Shown here: piece after piece, positions 22,754 to 29,910 of the stretch
How positions within the stretch are numbered: the first letter of the stretch is position 1
Layout: the number at the start of each line of letters is the position of its first letter
Made by a program: the position numbers and the translations under genes
From: an uncultured Collinsella sp.
GTDB taxonomy: Bacteria; Actinomycetota; Coriobacteriia; Coriobacteriales; Coriobacteriaceae
Direction: 5' to 3'
Assembly: GCA_900758475.1 (NCBI GenBank)
Contig: CAAERQ010000012.1
Span: forward strand, 1-37,627
DNA length: 37,627 nucleotides
The notes under the pieces: model-generated
Database searches by the model: none
Seen by the model: only the letters and a program-made list of their open reading frames with translations
What the model was told of the DNA's origin: nothing

Positions 22754-24166
22754 TTATGCCTCGTCGTCCTCGTGCAGACGGCGGCGATAATCGGCGGCCC
22801 AGCCCTCAATATTTACCTGACGGGCGCGGCCCAGACCGAGTGCGTCGGCCGGGACCGGCTCGGTGATGACGGAGCCGGCGGCCACGAGTGCGCCGTCGCC
22901 AATCTGGGCGGGCGCGACCATCATGGTGTCGGAACCGATGAAGGCATCCTTGCCGATGACGGTCTTGTGCTTGTGAACGCCGTCGTAGTTGCAGGTGATG
23001 GAACCCGCGCCCACGTTGACGCCGGAGCCCATGGTGGTATCGCCGATGTAGGACAGGTGGGGCACCTTGGAGCCCTCGCCGATCGTGGACTTCTTAATCT
23101 CCACGTGCGTACCGGCCTTGGATCCGTCGAGCATGTGGGTGCCCGGGCGCAGGTAGGCGCGCGGGCCGCAGTCGACGCCGTTCTCGATGACGGTCTCGAT
23201 GGCGATGGTCTCATCGATGATGCAGCCGCTGCCGACAGTGGTGTCGGTGAGGCGGCTGTTGGGGCCGAGCTGGCACTCTTCGCCCACGGTGACGTGACCG
23301 ATCAGATGCGTCTGCGGCCACACGACGGTGTCGCGGCCGATGGTGGCGTCGGGGCCGATCCAGGCCTGCGTGGGGTCGATGAAGGTGACGCCCTCGGCCA
23401 TCCAGTGCTCGTTGATGCGGTCGCGCGCGATGGCGGTGAGCTGCGCGAGCTGGATGCGGCTGTTGACGCCCAGGCCGCCGCGGTAGTCGTCGCAGTGGAA
23501 GATGGAGACCGCCTGGCCGTGACCCTTGAGGATTTCGAGCATGTCGGGCAGATAGTACTCGGACTGCGCGTTGTCGTTGCCGATCTCGTTAATGTGGGCG
23601 GCGAGCTGCGCGCCGTCAAAGGCGTAGCAGCCGGCGTTGCACTCCAGCAGCGTGGCGGCCTGCTCGGGCGTGCAGTCCTTCTGCTCGATGATGCGCTCGA
23701 TCTGGCCGTCGGCGCCCAGCTTGATGCGGCCGTAGCCAAAAGGATCGGGCGGGGTCATGGTCATGACGGCGCAGGCGAGCTCGCCGGTGGCGACGGTCTG
23801 CGCGAACTTGGCGACGGTGTCGGCGGTGATGAGCGGCAAGTCGCCGTTGAGCACGACGACGGGGCCTTGCGTGATGCCGCAGGCCTCGAGCGCGACCTTC
23901 ACGGCGTGACCGGTGCCCAGGCGCTCGGTCTGCTCGACGCACTCGACCTTGGTGGCGCTGTTGGCGTAGGCGCCGTCGATAAGGGCGCGCATCTCGTCGG
24001 CGTGGCTGCCGATGACGACCACGACGCGGCTGCAGCCGGCCTTGATGGTGGCGTCGACGATCCACTGAACCATGGGCTTACCCAGGATCTTGTGCGAAAC
24101 CTTGCAGTGGTTCGACTTCATGCGGGTGCCCTCGCCGGCAGCGAGGATAATTGCGGTTGCGTCCAT
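22754..24166 (-). CDS. glmU: Bifunctional UDP-GlcNAc pyrophosphorylase / glucosamine-1-P acetyltransferase GlmU
   Basis: Makes UDP-GlcNAc for peptidoglycan. The 470-residue protein has the N-terminal uridyltransferase domain (ILAAGEGTRMKS, ERLGTGHAVKVALE, VVLNGDLPLI) and a C-terminal left-handed beta-helix with hexapeptide repeats, including LRPGTHMLDGSKAGTHVEIK and GAGSITCNYDGVHKHKT. The start is ATG 24166, preceded by AGGAGA; a longer reading to 24421 lacks a ribosome binding site and adds a non-conserved N-terminus. Divergent from the ECF operon, and upstream of prs in the same direction but separated by a terminator. Confidence 0.96.
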   Translation of the reverse strand: MDATAIILAAGEGTRMKSNHCKVSHKILGKPMVQWIVDATIKAGCSRVVVVIGSHADEMRALIDGAYANSATKVECVEQTERLGTGHAVKVALEACGITQGPVVVLNGDLPLITADTVAKFAQTVATGELACAVMTMTPPDPFGYGRIKLGADGQIERIIEQKDCTPEQAATLLECNAGCYAFDGAQLAAHINEIGNDNAQSEYYLPDMLEILKGHGQAVSIFHCDDYRGGLGVNSRIQLAQLTAIARDRINEHWMAEGVTFIDPTQAWIGPDATIGRDTVVWPQTHLIGHVTVGEECQLGPNSRLTDTTVGSGCIIDETIAIETVIENGVDCGPRAYLRPGTHMLDGSKAGTHVEIKKSTIGEGSKVPHLSYIGDTTMGSGVNVGAGSITCNYDGVHKHKTVIGKDAFIGSDTMMVAPAQIGDGALVAAGSVITEPVPADALGLGRARQVNIEGWAADYRRRLHEDDEA

Positions 24167-24355
24167 GTGATCTCCTGTTACGTTATAGAGACGTGTGTTT
24201 GGAAACGATACACGGCGCAATATGATACCGCAGGCATATGATGAGCGCGTAACGTCTGGGCCGCGGCGGCTGGGTTTGTGGTTCCGGCGCGGCGGTTGCG
24301 CTGCTTGTGCGGTGTTTGCGGCACTGCGGCGTTGGTATTTGGGTGAGAAGGCGGA

Positions 24356-25249
24356 GTGCCCGTGGACAATATGCGAGAGAAGTCGGCCATCGAGCCCGTC
24401 GCGGCATTCTCGATGTCGCACCCGGCGGTGCCTGCGCTCTACATGGCGCTAACGCTGGGGCTCACCATGTTCTCGATGCAGCCGGTGCTGATCGCGCTGT
24501 CGCTCGCGGGCGGGCTGGCGTATGGATTTGCGATGCGTGGGGCTGCCCGCACGCTGGGCGCGTTTCGCTGGCAGCTGCCGGTGATTTTGATTATCGCGCT
24601 GGTGAATCCGCTGTTTAGCGCCTCGGGATCGACGGAGGTGTTCCGCATCGGCATGCGCGCAGTGTATTTGGAGAGCATGGTATACGGCCTGTGTATGGGC
24701 GGGCTGTTTGTGGCGAGCGTGCTGTGGTTTGAGGCTGCGGCGTCGATGCTCGAATACGACAAGGTGCTTGCGCTTTTGGGCAACGCCGCGCCGGTAATCG
24801 CGCTCATGATCTCGATGTGCATGCGGCTTATCCCGCAGTTTTTGCGCCGCGGCCGCACGGTGCTGGCGGTGCAGGACGCGATCGATGTGCCGGGGCGCGC
24901 GCCGGCCGACCCCGTGCGCTCGCGCTTGCGGGCATCGAGCGTGCTGATGGGCTGGGGCATGGAGGATTCGCTGGAGCGCGCCGACGCCATGCGCTCGCGC
25001 GGATGGGGTGCCGCGGCGCGTCGCACGACGTATGCGCGGTATCGGCTGGGGCGCGCCGACGTTGCCGCGCTGGTGGGGCTTGCGCTGTTTGGCGCTGCTG
25101 CGGTTGCGGTGGCGTGGGCCGCGACGACGCAGTATTCGTTTTACCCTCAGCTTTCGGTGCCGGCGCCGTGGCCTGGCTATATTGTGTACGCGGCTTGGAT
25201 GGTGCTGCCCTGTGTGTTGCACGCGATTGACGAGAAGAGGTTTGGCTGA
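24356..25249 (+). CDS. ECF transporter transmembrane (T) component, CbiQ/EcfT family
   Basis: Energy-coupling-factor membrane subunit joining the ATPases to the S component. It has about five to six hydrophobic segments and, in the C-terminal cytoplasmic region, the coupling motif ADAMRSRGWG (the A-x-x-x-R-G signature). MCMRLIPQFLRRG matches the first coupling helix. Three starts are possible: GTG 24356, GTG 24362 and ATG 24371; GAGAAGG at 24345-24351 fits either GTG. The stop overlaps the start of the ATPase gene by 1 nt. A vitamin or metal substrate cannot be read from this subunit. Confidence 0.88.
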   Translation: MPVDNMREKSAIEPVAAFSMSHPAVPALYMALTLGLTMFSMQPVLIALSLAGGLAYGFAMRGAARTLGAFRWQLPVILIIALVNPLFSASGSTEVFRIGMRAVYLESMVYGLCMGGLFVASVLWFEAAASMLEYDKVLALLGNAAPVIALMISMCMRLIPQFLRRGRTVLAVQDAIDVPGRAPADPVRSRLRASSVLMGWGMEDSLERADAMRSRGWGAAARRTTYARYRLGRADVAALVGLALFGAAAVAVAWAATTQYSFYPQLSVPAPWPGYIVYAAWMVLPCVLHAIDEKRFG

Positions 25250-26892
25250 TGACCCGGTTAGATAGCTGCTCGGTAACGGGCGGGGCGTGCGGCTCCGATG
25301 TGCCTGCGATTGAGGTGCGGGGCCTGAGCTTTACCTACCCCGGGGCTGAGGCGCCGGTACTCGACGGGCTCGACTGGTCTGTTCCCCAAGGTGCGTTTGC
25401 ACTGCTGGTGGGTGGTACTGGGTCGGGTAAGTCAACGCTGCTCTCGCTGCTCAAGCCCGAGATTTCGCCGACGGGCGAATGCGCTGGCGAGCTGCGCGTG
25501 CTGGGTGAGAGCGTCGCCGGTATGGACGTCCGGGCGTCTGCGGAGCGCGTGGGCTACGTGTTCCAGGATCCCGAGAACCAGATTGTGTGCGAGACTGTGT
25601 GGCACGAGATGGCGTTTGGCCTGGAAAACTTAGGCATGTCGCGCGACGAGATGCGCCGCCGTGTTGCCGAGACCAGCTATTTCTTTGGTCTGGAGGACTG
25701 GCTTCATCGCGATACCGATACGCTTTCGGGTGGCCGCAAGCAGCTGCTATCGCTTGCCGCCGTTCTGGCGCTGCGCCCGCGTGTACTGCTACTCGACGAG
25801 CCCACGTCTCAACTCGATCCCGTTGCCGAGAAGAATTTTCTGCACGCGCTGTTTCGCGTGAACTGTGAGCTGGGCTGCACGGTTGTTGTGGCTACGCATC
25901 AACCGCGGCCGATGCTCGAGTATGCGACGTGTGCGTACCGGATTGAGGGCGGTCGCGTGCGCGAGGTGGCGGATATGGCTTCTTTGGGACGCCGAGAATC
26001 GCTGTTTTCCGATGACATGTTGGGGTGGGGTGCCATCCGATGTGCAAAAAACGGAGTATTCAGCAGGCGTGAGGACAATTTGGGCTCTCTGGAGCCGCCC
26101 GGGGACGTATCGAGCGCGAAAAAAAGTTCGGAATTGGACAAATCGTCCGAATTTGTGGCGCAAACGTCGCTCGAGAACGGCTCGGAAGCCTTCCCACGCA
26201 CGCATGGAAGCAGAATACTCCAAAAAATGCACGGCGGATCGGCTACCACCCTGTCGGAAGGCTGGTTTCGCTACGATCGCGCGGGCGGTTGGGTGCTGCG
26301 CGGGCTCGATGTGACATTTTCAGCCGGTGCGGTGCATGCGATTGTGGGCGGTAACGGCTGCGGCAAGTCGACGATGCTCTCGGTCCTGGCCAAGACGGCT
26401 AAACTGCAGCGTGGCCGCATGGTGCGTGGGGCGGCTTCGGCGGCACTGCTGCCACAGAATCCCAAGGCATTGCTGGTCGCCGAAACGGTGCGCGACGAGC
26501 TGATGGAATGGGCTTCGACCTGCGGATACGACGAGGCCGCAGCACAGGAGCAGACAGCGCGCCTGGGCCTGGCGGGCTTGGAGGCGCGTCACCCGTACGA
26601 TCTTTCGGGCGGTCAGCGCCAGCTGCTTGCGTTGGCAAAGCTACTGTTGATTGGTCCGGAGCTGCTGCTGCTTGATGAGCCCACCAAGGGCCTTGACCTG
26701 GCAAGTCGCTGCATTATCGCCCGAGCCCTGCGCGAGCATGCGCAGGCTGGCGGCACCGTCGTCATTGCCACGCACGACTTAGACTTTGCCGAGCAGGTGT
26801 CCGATGACGTCGCCATGATGTTCGACAGCGAGATCGCCTGCATGGAGCCTCCTGCAGATTTCTTTGCCGACAACGTGTTCTACAGGGCGTGA
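25249..26892 (+). CDS. ECF transporter fused double ATPase (EcfA1-EcfA2 type)
   Basis: Two ABC domains in one 547-residue chain. Domain 1 (residues ~20-245): Walker A GGTGSGKST, the FQDPENQIVCETV segment typical of ECF ATPases, a variant signature LSGGRKQ and Walker B VLLLDEPTSQLD. Domain 2 (~330-545): GGNGCGKST, LSGGQRQ and LLLLDEPTKGLD. In most organisms EcfA and EcfA' are separate genes. The linker (about residues 265-328) is encoded by a lower-GC 191-bp segment with inverted ends, described separately. It overlaps ecfT by 1 nt and is followed by the S component after 4 nt. Confidence 0.92.
   Translation: MTRLDSCSVTGGACGSDVPAIEVRGLSFTYPGAEAPVLDGLDWSVPQGAFALLVGGTGSGKSTLLSLLKPEISPTGECAGELRVLGESVAGMDVRASAERVGYVFQDPENQIVCETVWHEMAFGLENLGMSRDEMRRRVAETSYFFGLEDWLHRDTDTLSGGRKQLLSLAAVLALRPRVLLLDEPTSQLDPVAEKNFLHALFRVNCELGCTVVVATHQPRPMLEYATCAYRIEGGRVREVADMASLGRRESLFSDDMLGWGAIRCAKNGVFSRREDNLGSLEPPGDVSSAKKSSELDKSSEFVAQTSLENGSEAFPRTHGSRILQKMHGGSATTLSEGWFRYDRAGGWVLRGLDVTFSAGAVHAIVGGNGCGKSTMLSVLAKTAKLQRGRMVRGAASAALLPQNPKALLVAETVRDELMEWASTCGYDEAAAQEQTARLGLAGLEARHPYDLSGGQRQLLALAKLLLIGPELLLLDEPTKGLDLASRCIIARALREHAQAGGTVVIATHDLDFAEQVSDDVAMMFDSEIACMEPPADFFADNVFYRA
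26042..26232. mobile_element. MITE-like 191-bp element forming the linker of the double ATPase
   Basis: The left end GTGCAAAAAACGGAGTATTC (26042-26061) and right end GAATACTCCAAAAAATGCAC (26213-26232) are inverted repeats matching 14 of 20 positions (GTGCA and GGAGTATTC), the mismatched middle being A-rich on both sides. Inside, TTCGGA/TCCGAA forms a further hairpin near 26129-26153. Composition is more AT-rich than the flanking coding sequence. No transposase or clear target duplication is visible. It is translated in the ATPase frame without a stop. Confidence 0.55.
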
Positions 26893-26896
26893 TGGG

Positions 26897-27610
26897 ATGA
26901 CGGATCATCGCGCTTCGCGCCTACTCACAAAAATGGAGATTCCGCTGCTCCTGGCGGTGCCGGCAGTGATGGCTGCGGCGTTGCTGGCGGGCATTGAGCA
27001 GGCGGCGCTTGCCATGCTGGTTGTAGTGGCGCTCGTGCTCGCGCTGTTCTTTGCGGGCTATGAGACATCACGTCCAGGCCTGCGCCAGATCATGCCCACG
27101 CTGGTGCTGGCGGCGCTGGCCGCGGCGGGCCGCATCCTGTTTGGGCCCATTCCCGATTTTAAGCCCGTGAGCGCCATCGCCATTATCGCGGGTGCGACAC
27201 TTGGCCGTCGCAATGGTTTTATGGTCGGCGCGTTGGCAGCGCTGACCAGTAATTTCTTTTTTGGACAGGGCATGTGGACGCCGTGGCAGATGTATGCCTG
27301 GGGTCTGGTGGGCTATATCGGTGGCGCACTGGCACATGCGGGCACGTTTGACCGCGCCGATGGAACCGTGCGAATGCCGGCTCTGTTGGCGTATGGCTTT
27401 GCCTCGGGCTTGCTGTATGGCGTCGTGATCAACGCGTATGACATCATCGGTTTTGTGCAGCCGCTCACCTGGGCAGGCGCCGTAGCGCGTCTTGCTACGG
27501 CGGTGCCGTTCGACATCATGCATAGCCTCGCGACCTGCGTGTTTTTGGCCGCTCTGTACAAGCCCTGGTGTCGCCGCATCAACCGTGTCGTCGTGAAGTA
27601 CGGGCTGTAG
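26897..27610 (+). CDS. ECF transporter substrate-binding (S) component
   Basis: A 237-residue membrane protein with six hydrophobic segments. LAALAAAGRILFGPIPDFKPVSAI is the conserved S-component segment, followed by GRRNGFMVGALAALTSNFFFGQGMWTPWQMYAWGLVG, a pattern of the ECF_trnsprt S family. With ecfT and the fused ATPase it forms a dedicated group II-like ECF operon. Substrate cannot be told from sequence, and no riboswitch was recognised upstream of the operon. The start ATG 26897 is 4 nt after the ATPase stop. Confidence 0.85.
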   Translation: MTDHRASRLLTKMEIPLLLAVPAVMAAALLAGIEQAALAMLVVVALVLALFFAGYETSRPGLRQIMPTLVLAALAAAGRILFGPIPDFKPVSAIAIIAGATLGRRNGFMVGALAALTSNFFFGQGMWTPWQMYAWGLVGYIGGALAHAGTFDRADGTVRMPALLAYGFASGLLYGVVINAYDIIGFVQPLTWAGAVARLATAVPFDIMHSLATCVFLAALYKPWCRRINRVVVKYGL

Positions 27611-27650
27611 TGGCGGTTGCACCGGGGCGGGAATCAATGCTGCCTTGGTG

Positions 27651-27816
27651 CCATATCAAAACTATGCCGGTTTACGGGGCTGAATTGACGCAGACCGATC
27701 ATACCGGCATTTTTCGAAAATAGACAAGCCGTCTACCTGCGGCTTTATTTTGCTCGAATTGCGCGTGGTTGGAGGCTTGCGATTCGGCCCCGTAAACCGG
27801 CATAGTTTTGATATGG
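27651..27816. repeat. Structured element 1 with 30-bp perfect inverted ends
   Basis: The arm 27651-27680 (CCATATCAAAACTATGCCGG and 10 more bases) is the exact inverse of 27787-27816. The 106-nt interior holds AAGCCG-TCTACCTG-CGGCTT followed by TATTTTG, a terminator-like hairpin. The interior aligns with that of element 2 (27901-28058), while the arms do not. The 27611-28131 gap between the S component and xth holds no gene I can support. Confidence 0.85.
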
Positions 27817-27900
27817 CCGGCATATATTGCTGTCGCCACTGATCTCAGAGGGCCGAAAGGATCCGTTTCCCCGTCCCTAAGCGGTCGCTGGGGATGCCCG

Positions 27901-28058
27901 CCACGAAACCAGCCCATCTACTACGTTTAGCTTGATACCCCCGACCATGACCGCGTTTTATGAAAAACCGCAGGCTTTCTACCTGCGGTTTTCTTTTTGC
28001 GTTGTTCGCTGTGGTTGAGGGTGGTGGCTTAAACGTAGTAGATGGGCCAGTTTCGTGG
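27901..28058. repeat. Structured element 2 with ~31-bp inverted ends
   Basis: CCACGAAACC plus AGCCCATCTACTACGTTTAG (27901-27930) pairs with 28027-28058 with two substitutions and one extra base. The interior contains AAAACCGCAGG-CTTTCTA-CCTGCGGTTTT, followed by CTTTTTGC, aligned with the inner hairpin of element 1 (shared TCTACCTGCGG). The two elements are 84 nt apart in the same orientation. Confidence 0.85.
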
Positions 28059-28131
28059 CAAGTGGGCCACGTGGATGCCCTCGCGCGGTGAAAATGACCC
28101 CTTTTCCTCCGTCCCCGGGGGATCATGGGGG

Positions 28132-28950
28132 TTAGAGCTCCAGGGCGAGGGTGACGGGGCAGTGGTCGCTGCCGAAGATGTCGCCGCGGATGCCGGTGCC
28201 GCGTACGTTGCCGGCGATTGCGTCGCTTACCAGGAAGTAGTCGATGCGCCAGCCTGCGTTGTTCTTGCGGGCATTAAAGCGGTAGCTCCACCAGCTGTAG
28301 ACGCCCTCGACGTCGGGGTTTGCCGCGCGCCAGGTGTCGGTAAAACCGGCGTCGAGCAGCTCGGTAAACTTGCCGCGCTCCTCGTCCGAAAAGCCGGCGT
28401 TGCCGCGGTTGGACTTGGGGTTCTTAAGGTCGATTTCCTCGTGCGCCACGTTAAAGTCGCCGCAGGTTACGACGGGCTTGCCGGTTTCGCGCTCAAGCGC
28501 GTTCAAAAAGCCGCGGTAGGCATCGTCCCAGGCCATGCGCACGTCGATGCGGGCGAGTTCGTTTTGGGCGTTGGGCGTGTAGACGTCCACAAACCAAAAC
28601 TTGTCGAACTCGAGCGCGCAGACGCGGCCCTCGGTTGCGGCTTGGGCGACGAGCTCGGCAGCCTCACCCTCGCCGGCGTAGGGCAGCAGTGCATCGGCGC
28701 GCAGTACGCGCAGCGGTTCCTGGCGGCTAAAAACCGCGGTGCCCGAGTAGCCCTTGCGCTCGGCGTAGCTCCAGGTTTGGTGATAGCCGGCCAGGTCGAT
28801 ATCGACCTGGCCTTCTTGCAGCTTGGTCTCCTGCAGCGCCAGGATATCGACGTCGAGTTCTTGCGCGATCTGAATAAAGCTCGGGTCCTTTTTGAGCACG
28901 GCGCGCAGGCCGTTGACGTTCCACGAGGCGAAAGTGTAAGTCTGGGGCAT
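28132..28950 (-). CDS. xth: Exodeoxyribonuclease III (ExoA/XthA family AP endonuclease)
   Basis: Base-excision repair nuclease acting at abasic sites and on 3' ends. The 272-residue protein shows all catalytic blocks: SWNVNGLRA, LALQETKLQ, VDVYTPNAQ, TCGDFNVAHEEIDL, GWRIDYFLVS and the terminal GSDHCPV with the catalytic Asp-His. It is a stand-alone leftward gene, divergent from the sirtuin gene. Its 3' end lies next to the structured elements at 27651-28058. Confidence 0.96.
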   Translation of the reverse strand: MPQTYTFASWNVNGLRAVLKKDPSFIQIAQELDVDILALQETKLQEGQVDIDLAGYHQTWSYAERKGYSGTAVFSRQEPLRVLRADALLPYAGEGEAAELVAQAATEGRVCALEFDKFWFVDVYTPNAQNELARIDVRMAWDDAYRGFLNALERETGKPVVTCGDFNVAHEEIDLKNPKSNRGNAGFSDEERGKFTELLDAGFTDTWRAANPDVEGVYSWWSYRFNARKNNAGWRIDYFLVSDAIAGNVRGTGIRGDIFGSDHCPVTLALEL

Positions 28951-29063
28951 GGTGTCCTTTCGACGGGGTTGGCAGGCTTAAGATTAGCGCAACAGGGGCG
29001 GGGCGGAGTCCGCGAGTGATGGTGCAAACGCCGCCGTCCCTAAGACACGGACGGAGGACATAT

Positions 29064-29816
29064 ATGACGCAGGCAATATCGGACCCCAAACAGGCCTCCG
29101 CCGCGCTGGCGGAACTGTTCGAAACCCATGGCCACGTGGTCTTCTTTGGCGGCGCGGGCGTTTCCACGGCAAGCGGCATTCCCGATTTCCGCAGCGTGGA
29201 CGGTCTGTATCACCAGCGGTTTTCCTATCCGCCCGAGACTATGCTCTCGCACAGCTTCTATGAGGCGCATCCGGCGGAGTTTTTTGACTTCTACCGGACC
29301 AAGATGATCTCCCTTAACGCCAAGCCCAACCGCTGCCACGCTAAGCTGGCCGAGCTGGAGCGCGCCGGCAAGCTCGACGCCGTGGTGACGCAAAATATCG
29401 ACGGCCTGCATCAGGCGGCTGGTTCGCGGCGCGTGTTTGAGCTGCATGGCTCGGTCCACCGCAATATCTGCCAGACGTGCGGCGCGGTCTACGGCGCCGA
29501 ATGGATTTGCGCGCGCGAGCACGAGGATGCCGCGGGCGTGCCCGTGTGTCCCGCGTGCGGCGGTCGCATCAAGCCCGATGTGGTGCTCTACGAGGAGCCG
29601 CTCGACGAGCACGTACTGACCGGCGCCGTTGCTGCCATCGCCGCAGCCGACGCCCTCATCGTGGGCGGGACCTCGCTCGTGGTGTATCCGGCGGCGGGCC
29701 TCACGCGTTACTTTACTGGCGATACGCTGGCCATTTGCAATTTGGCGCCCACCGATCATGATGCAAATGCCGACCTGCTGATTTCTTGCGACATCGCGGC
29801 CGCGTTTGCGTTCTAG
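29064..29816 (+). CDS. NAD-dependent protein deacylase, Sir2 family
   Basis: A 250-residue sirtuin. NAD-binding GAGVSTASGIPDFRS, TQNIDGLHQAAGS with the catalytic His in ELHGS, and the zinc site CQTCG ... CPACGG are all present, so it should be active. The region between the zinc pairs (AEWICAREHEDAAGVPV) is of the usual class U/III length. GGAGGA (29053-29058) fixes ATG 29064. It is 94 nt upstream of folP-folK on the same strand. Confidence 0.95.
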   Translation: MTQAISDPKQASAALAELFETHGHVVFFGGAGVSTASGIPDFRSVDGLYHQRFSYPPETMLSHSFYEAHPAEFFDFYRTKMISLNAKPNRCHAKLAELERAGKLDAVVTQNIDGLHQAAGSRRVFELHGSVHRNICQTCGAVYGAEWICAREHEDAAGVPVCPACGGRIKPDVVLYEEPLDEHVLTGAVAAIAAADALIVGGTSLVVYPAAGLTRYFTGDTLAICNLAPTDHDANADLLISCDIAAAFAF

Positions 29817-29830
29817 CCCGCGCGCGCGGA

Positions 29831-29888
29831 TACAATAGAAAGACTGATTGCAAAGCGACCCCGCCGCCAGCGCTCGAGCGCGGCGGCG
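29831..29888 (+). promoter_or_regulatory. Promoter-like box and GC-rich hairpin before folP-folK
   Basis: TACAAT at 29831-29836 is a candidate -10. CGCCGCC (29862-29868) pairs with GGCGGCG (29882-29888) around the perfect palindrome GCGCTCGAGCGC, giving a 12-bp stem with a bulged A. The following TGGGCATTTTAGGAGG contains a short T-run and the ribosome binding site, so the hairpin may attenuate transcription or translation. Confidence 0.4.
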
Positions 29889-29910
29889 TGGGCATTTTAG
29901 GAGGATGTTC

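Noticed and set aside
22739..24241. 500-residue + strand ORF opposite glmU
   Set aside because: It is antisense to a full-length GlmU with all motifs; the high GC content opens long shadow frames. No ribosome binding site and no family features.
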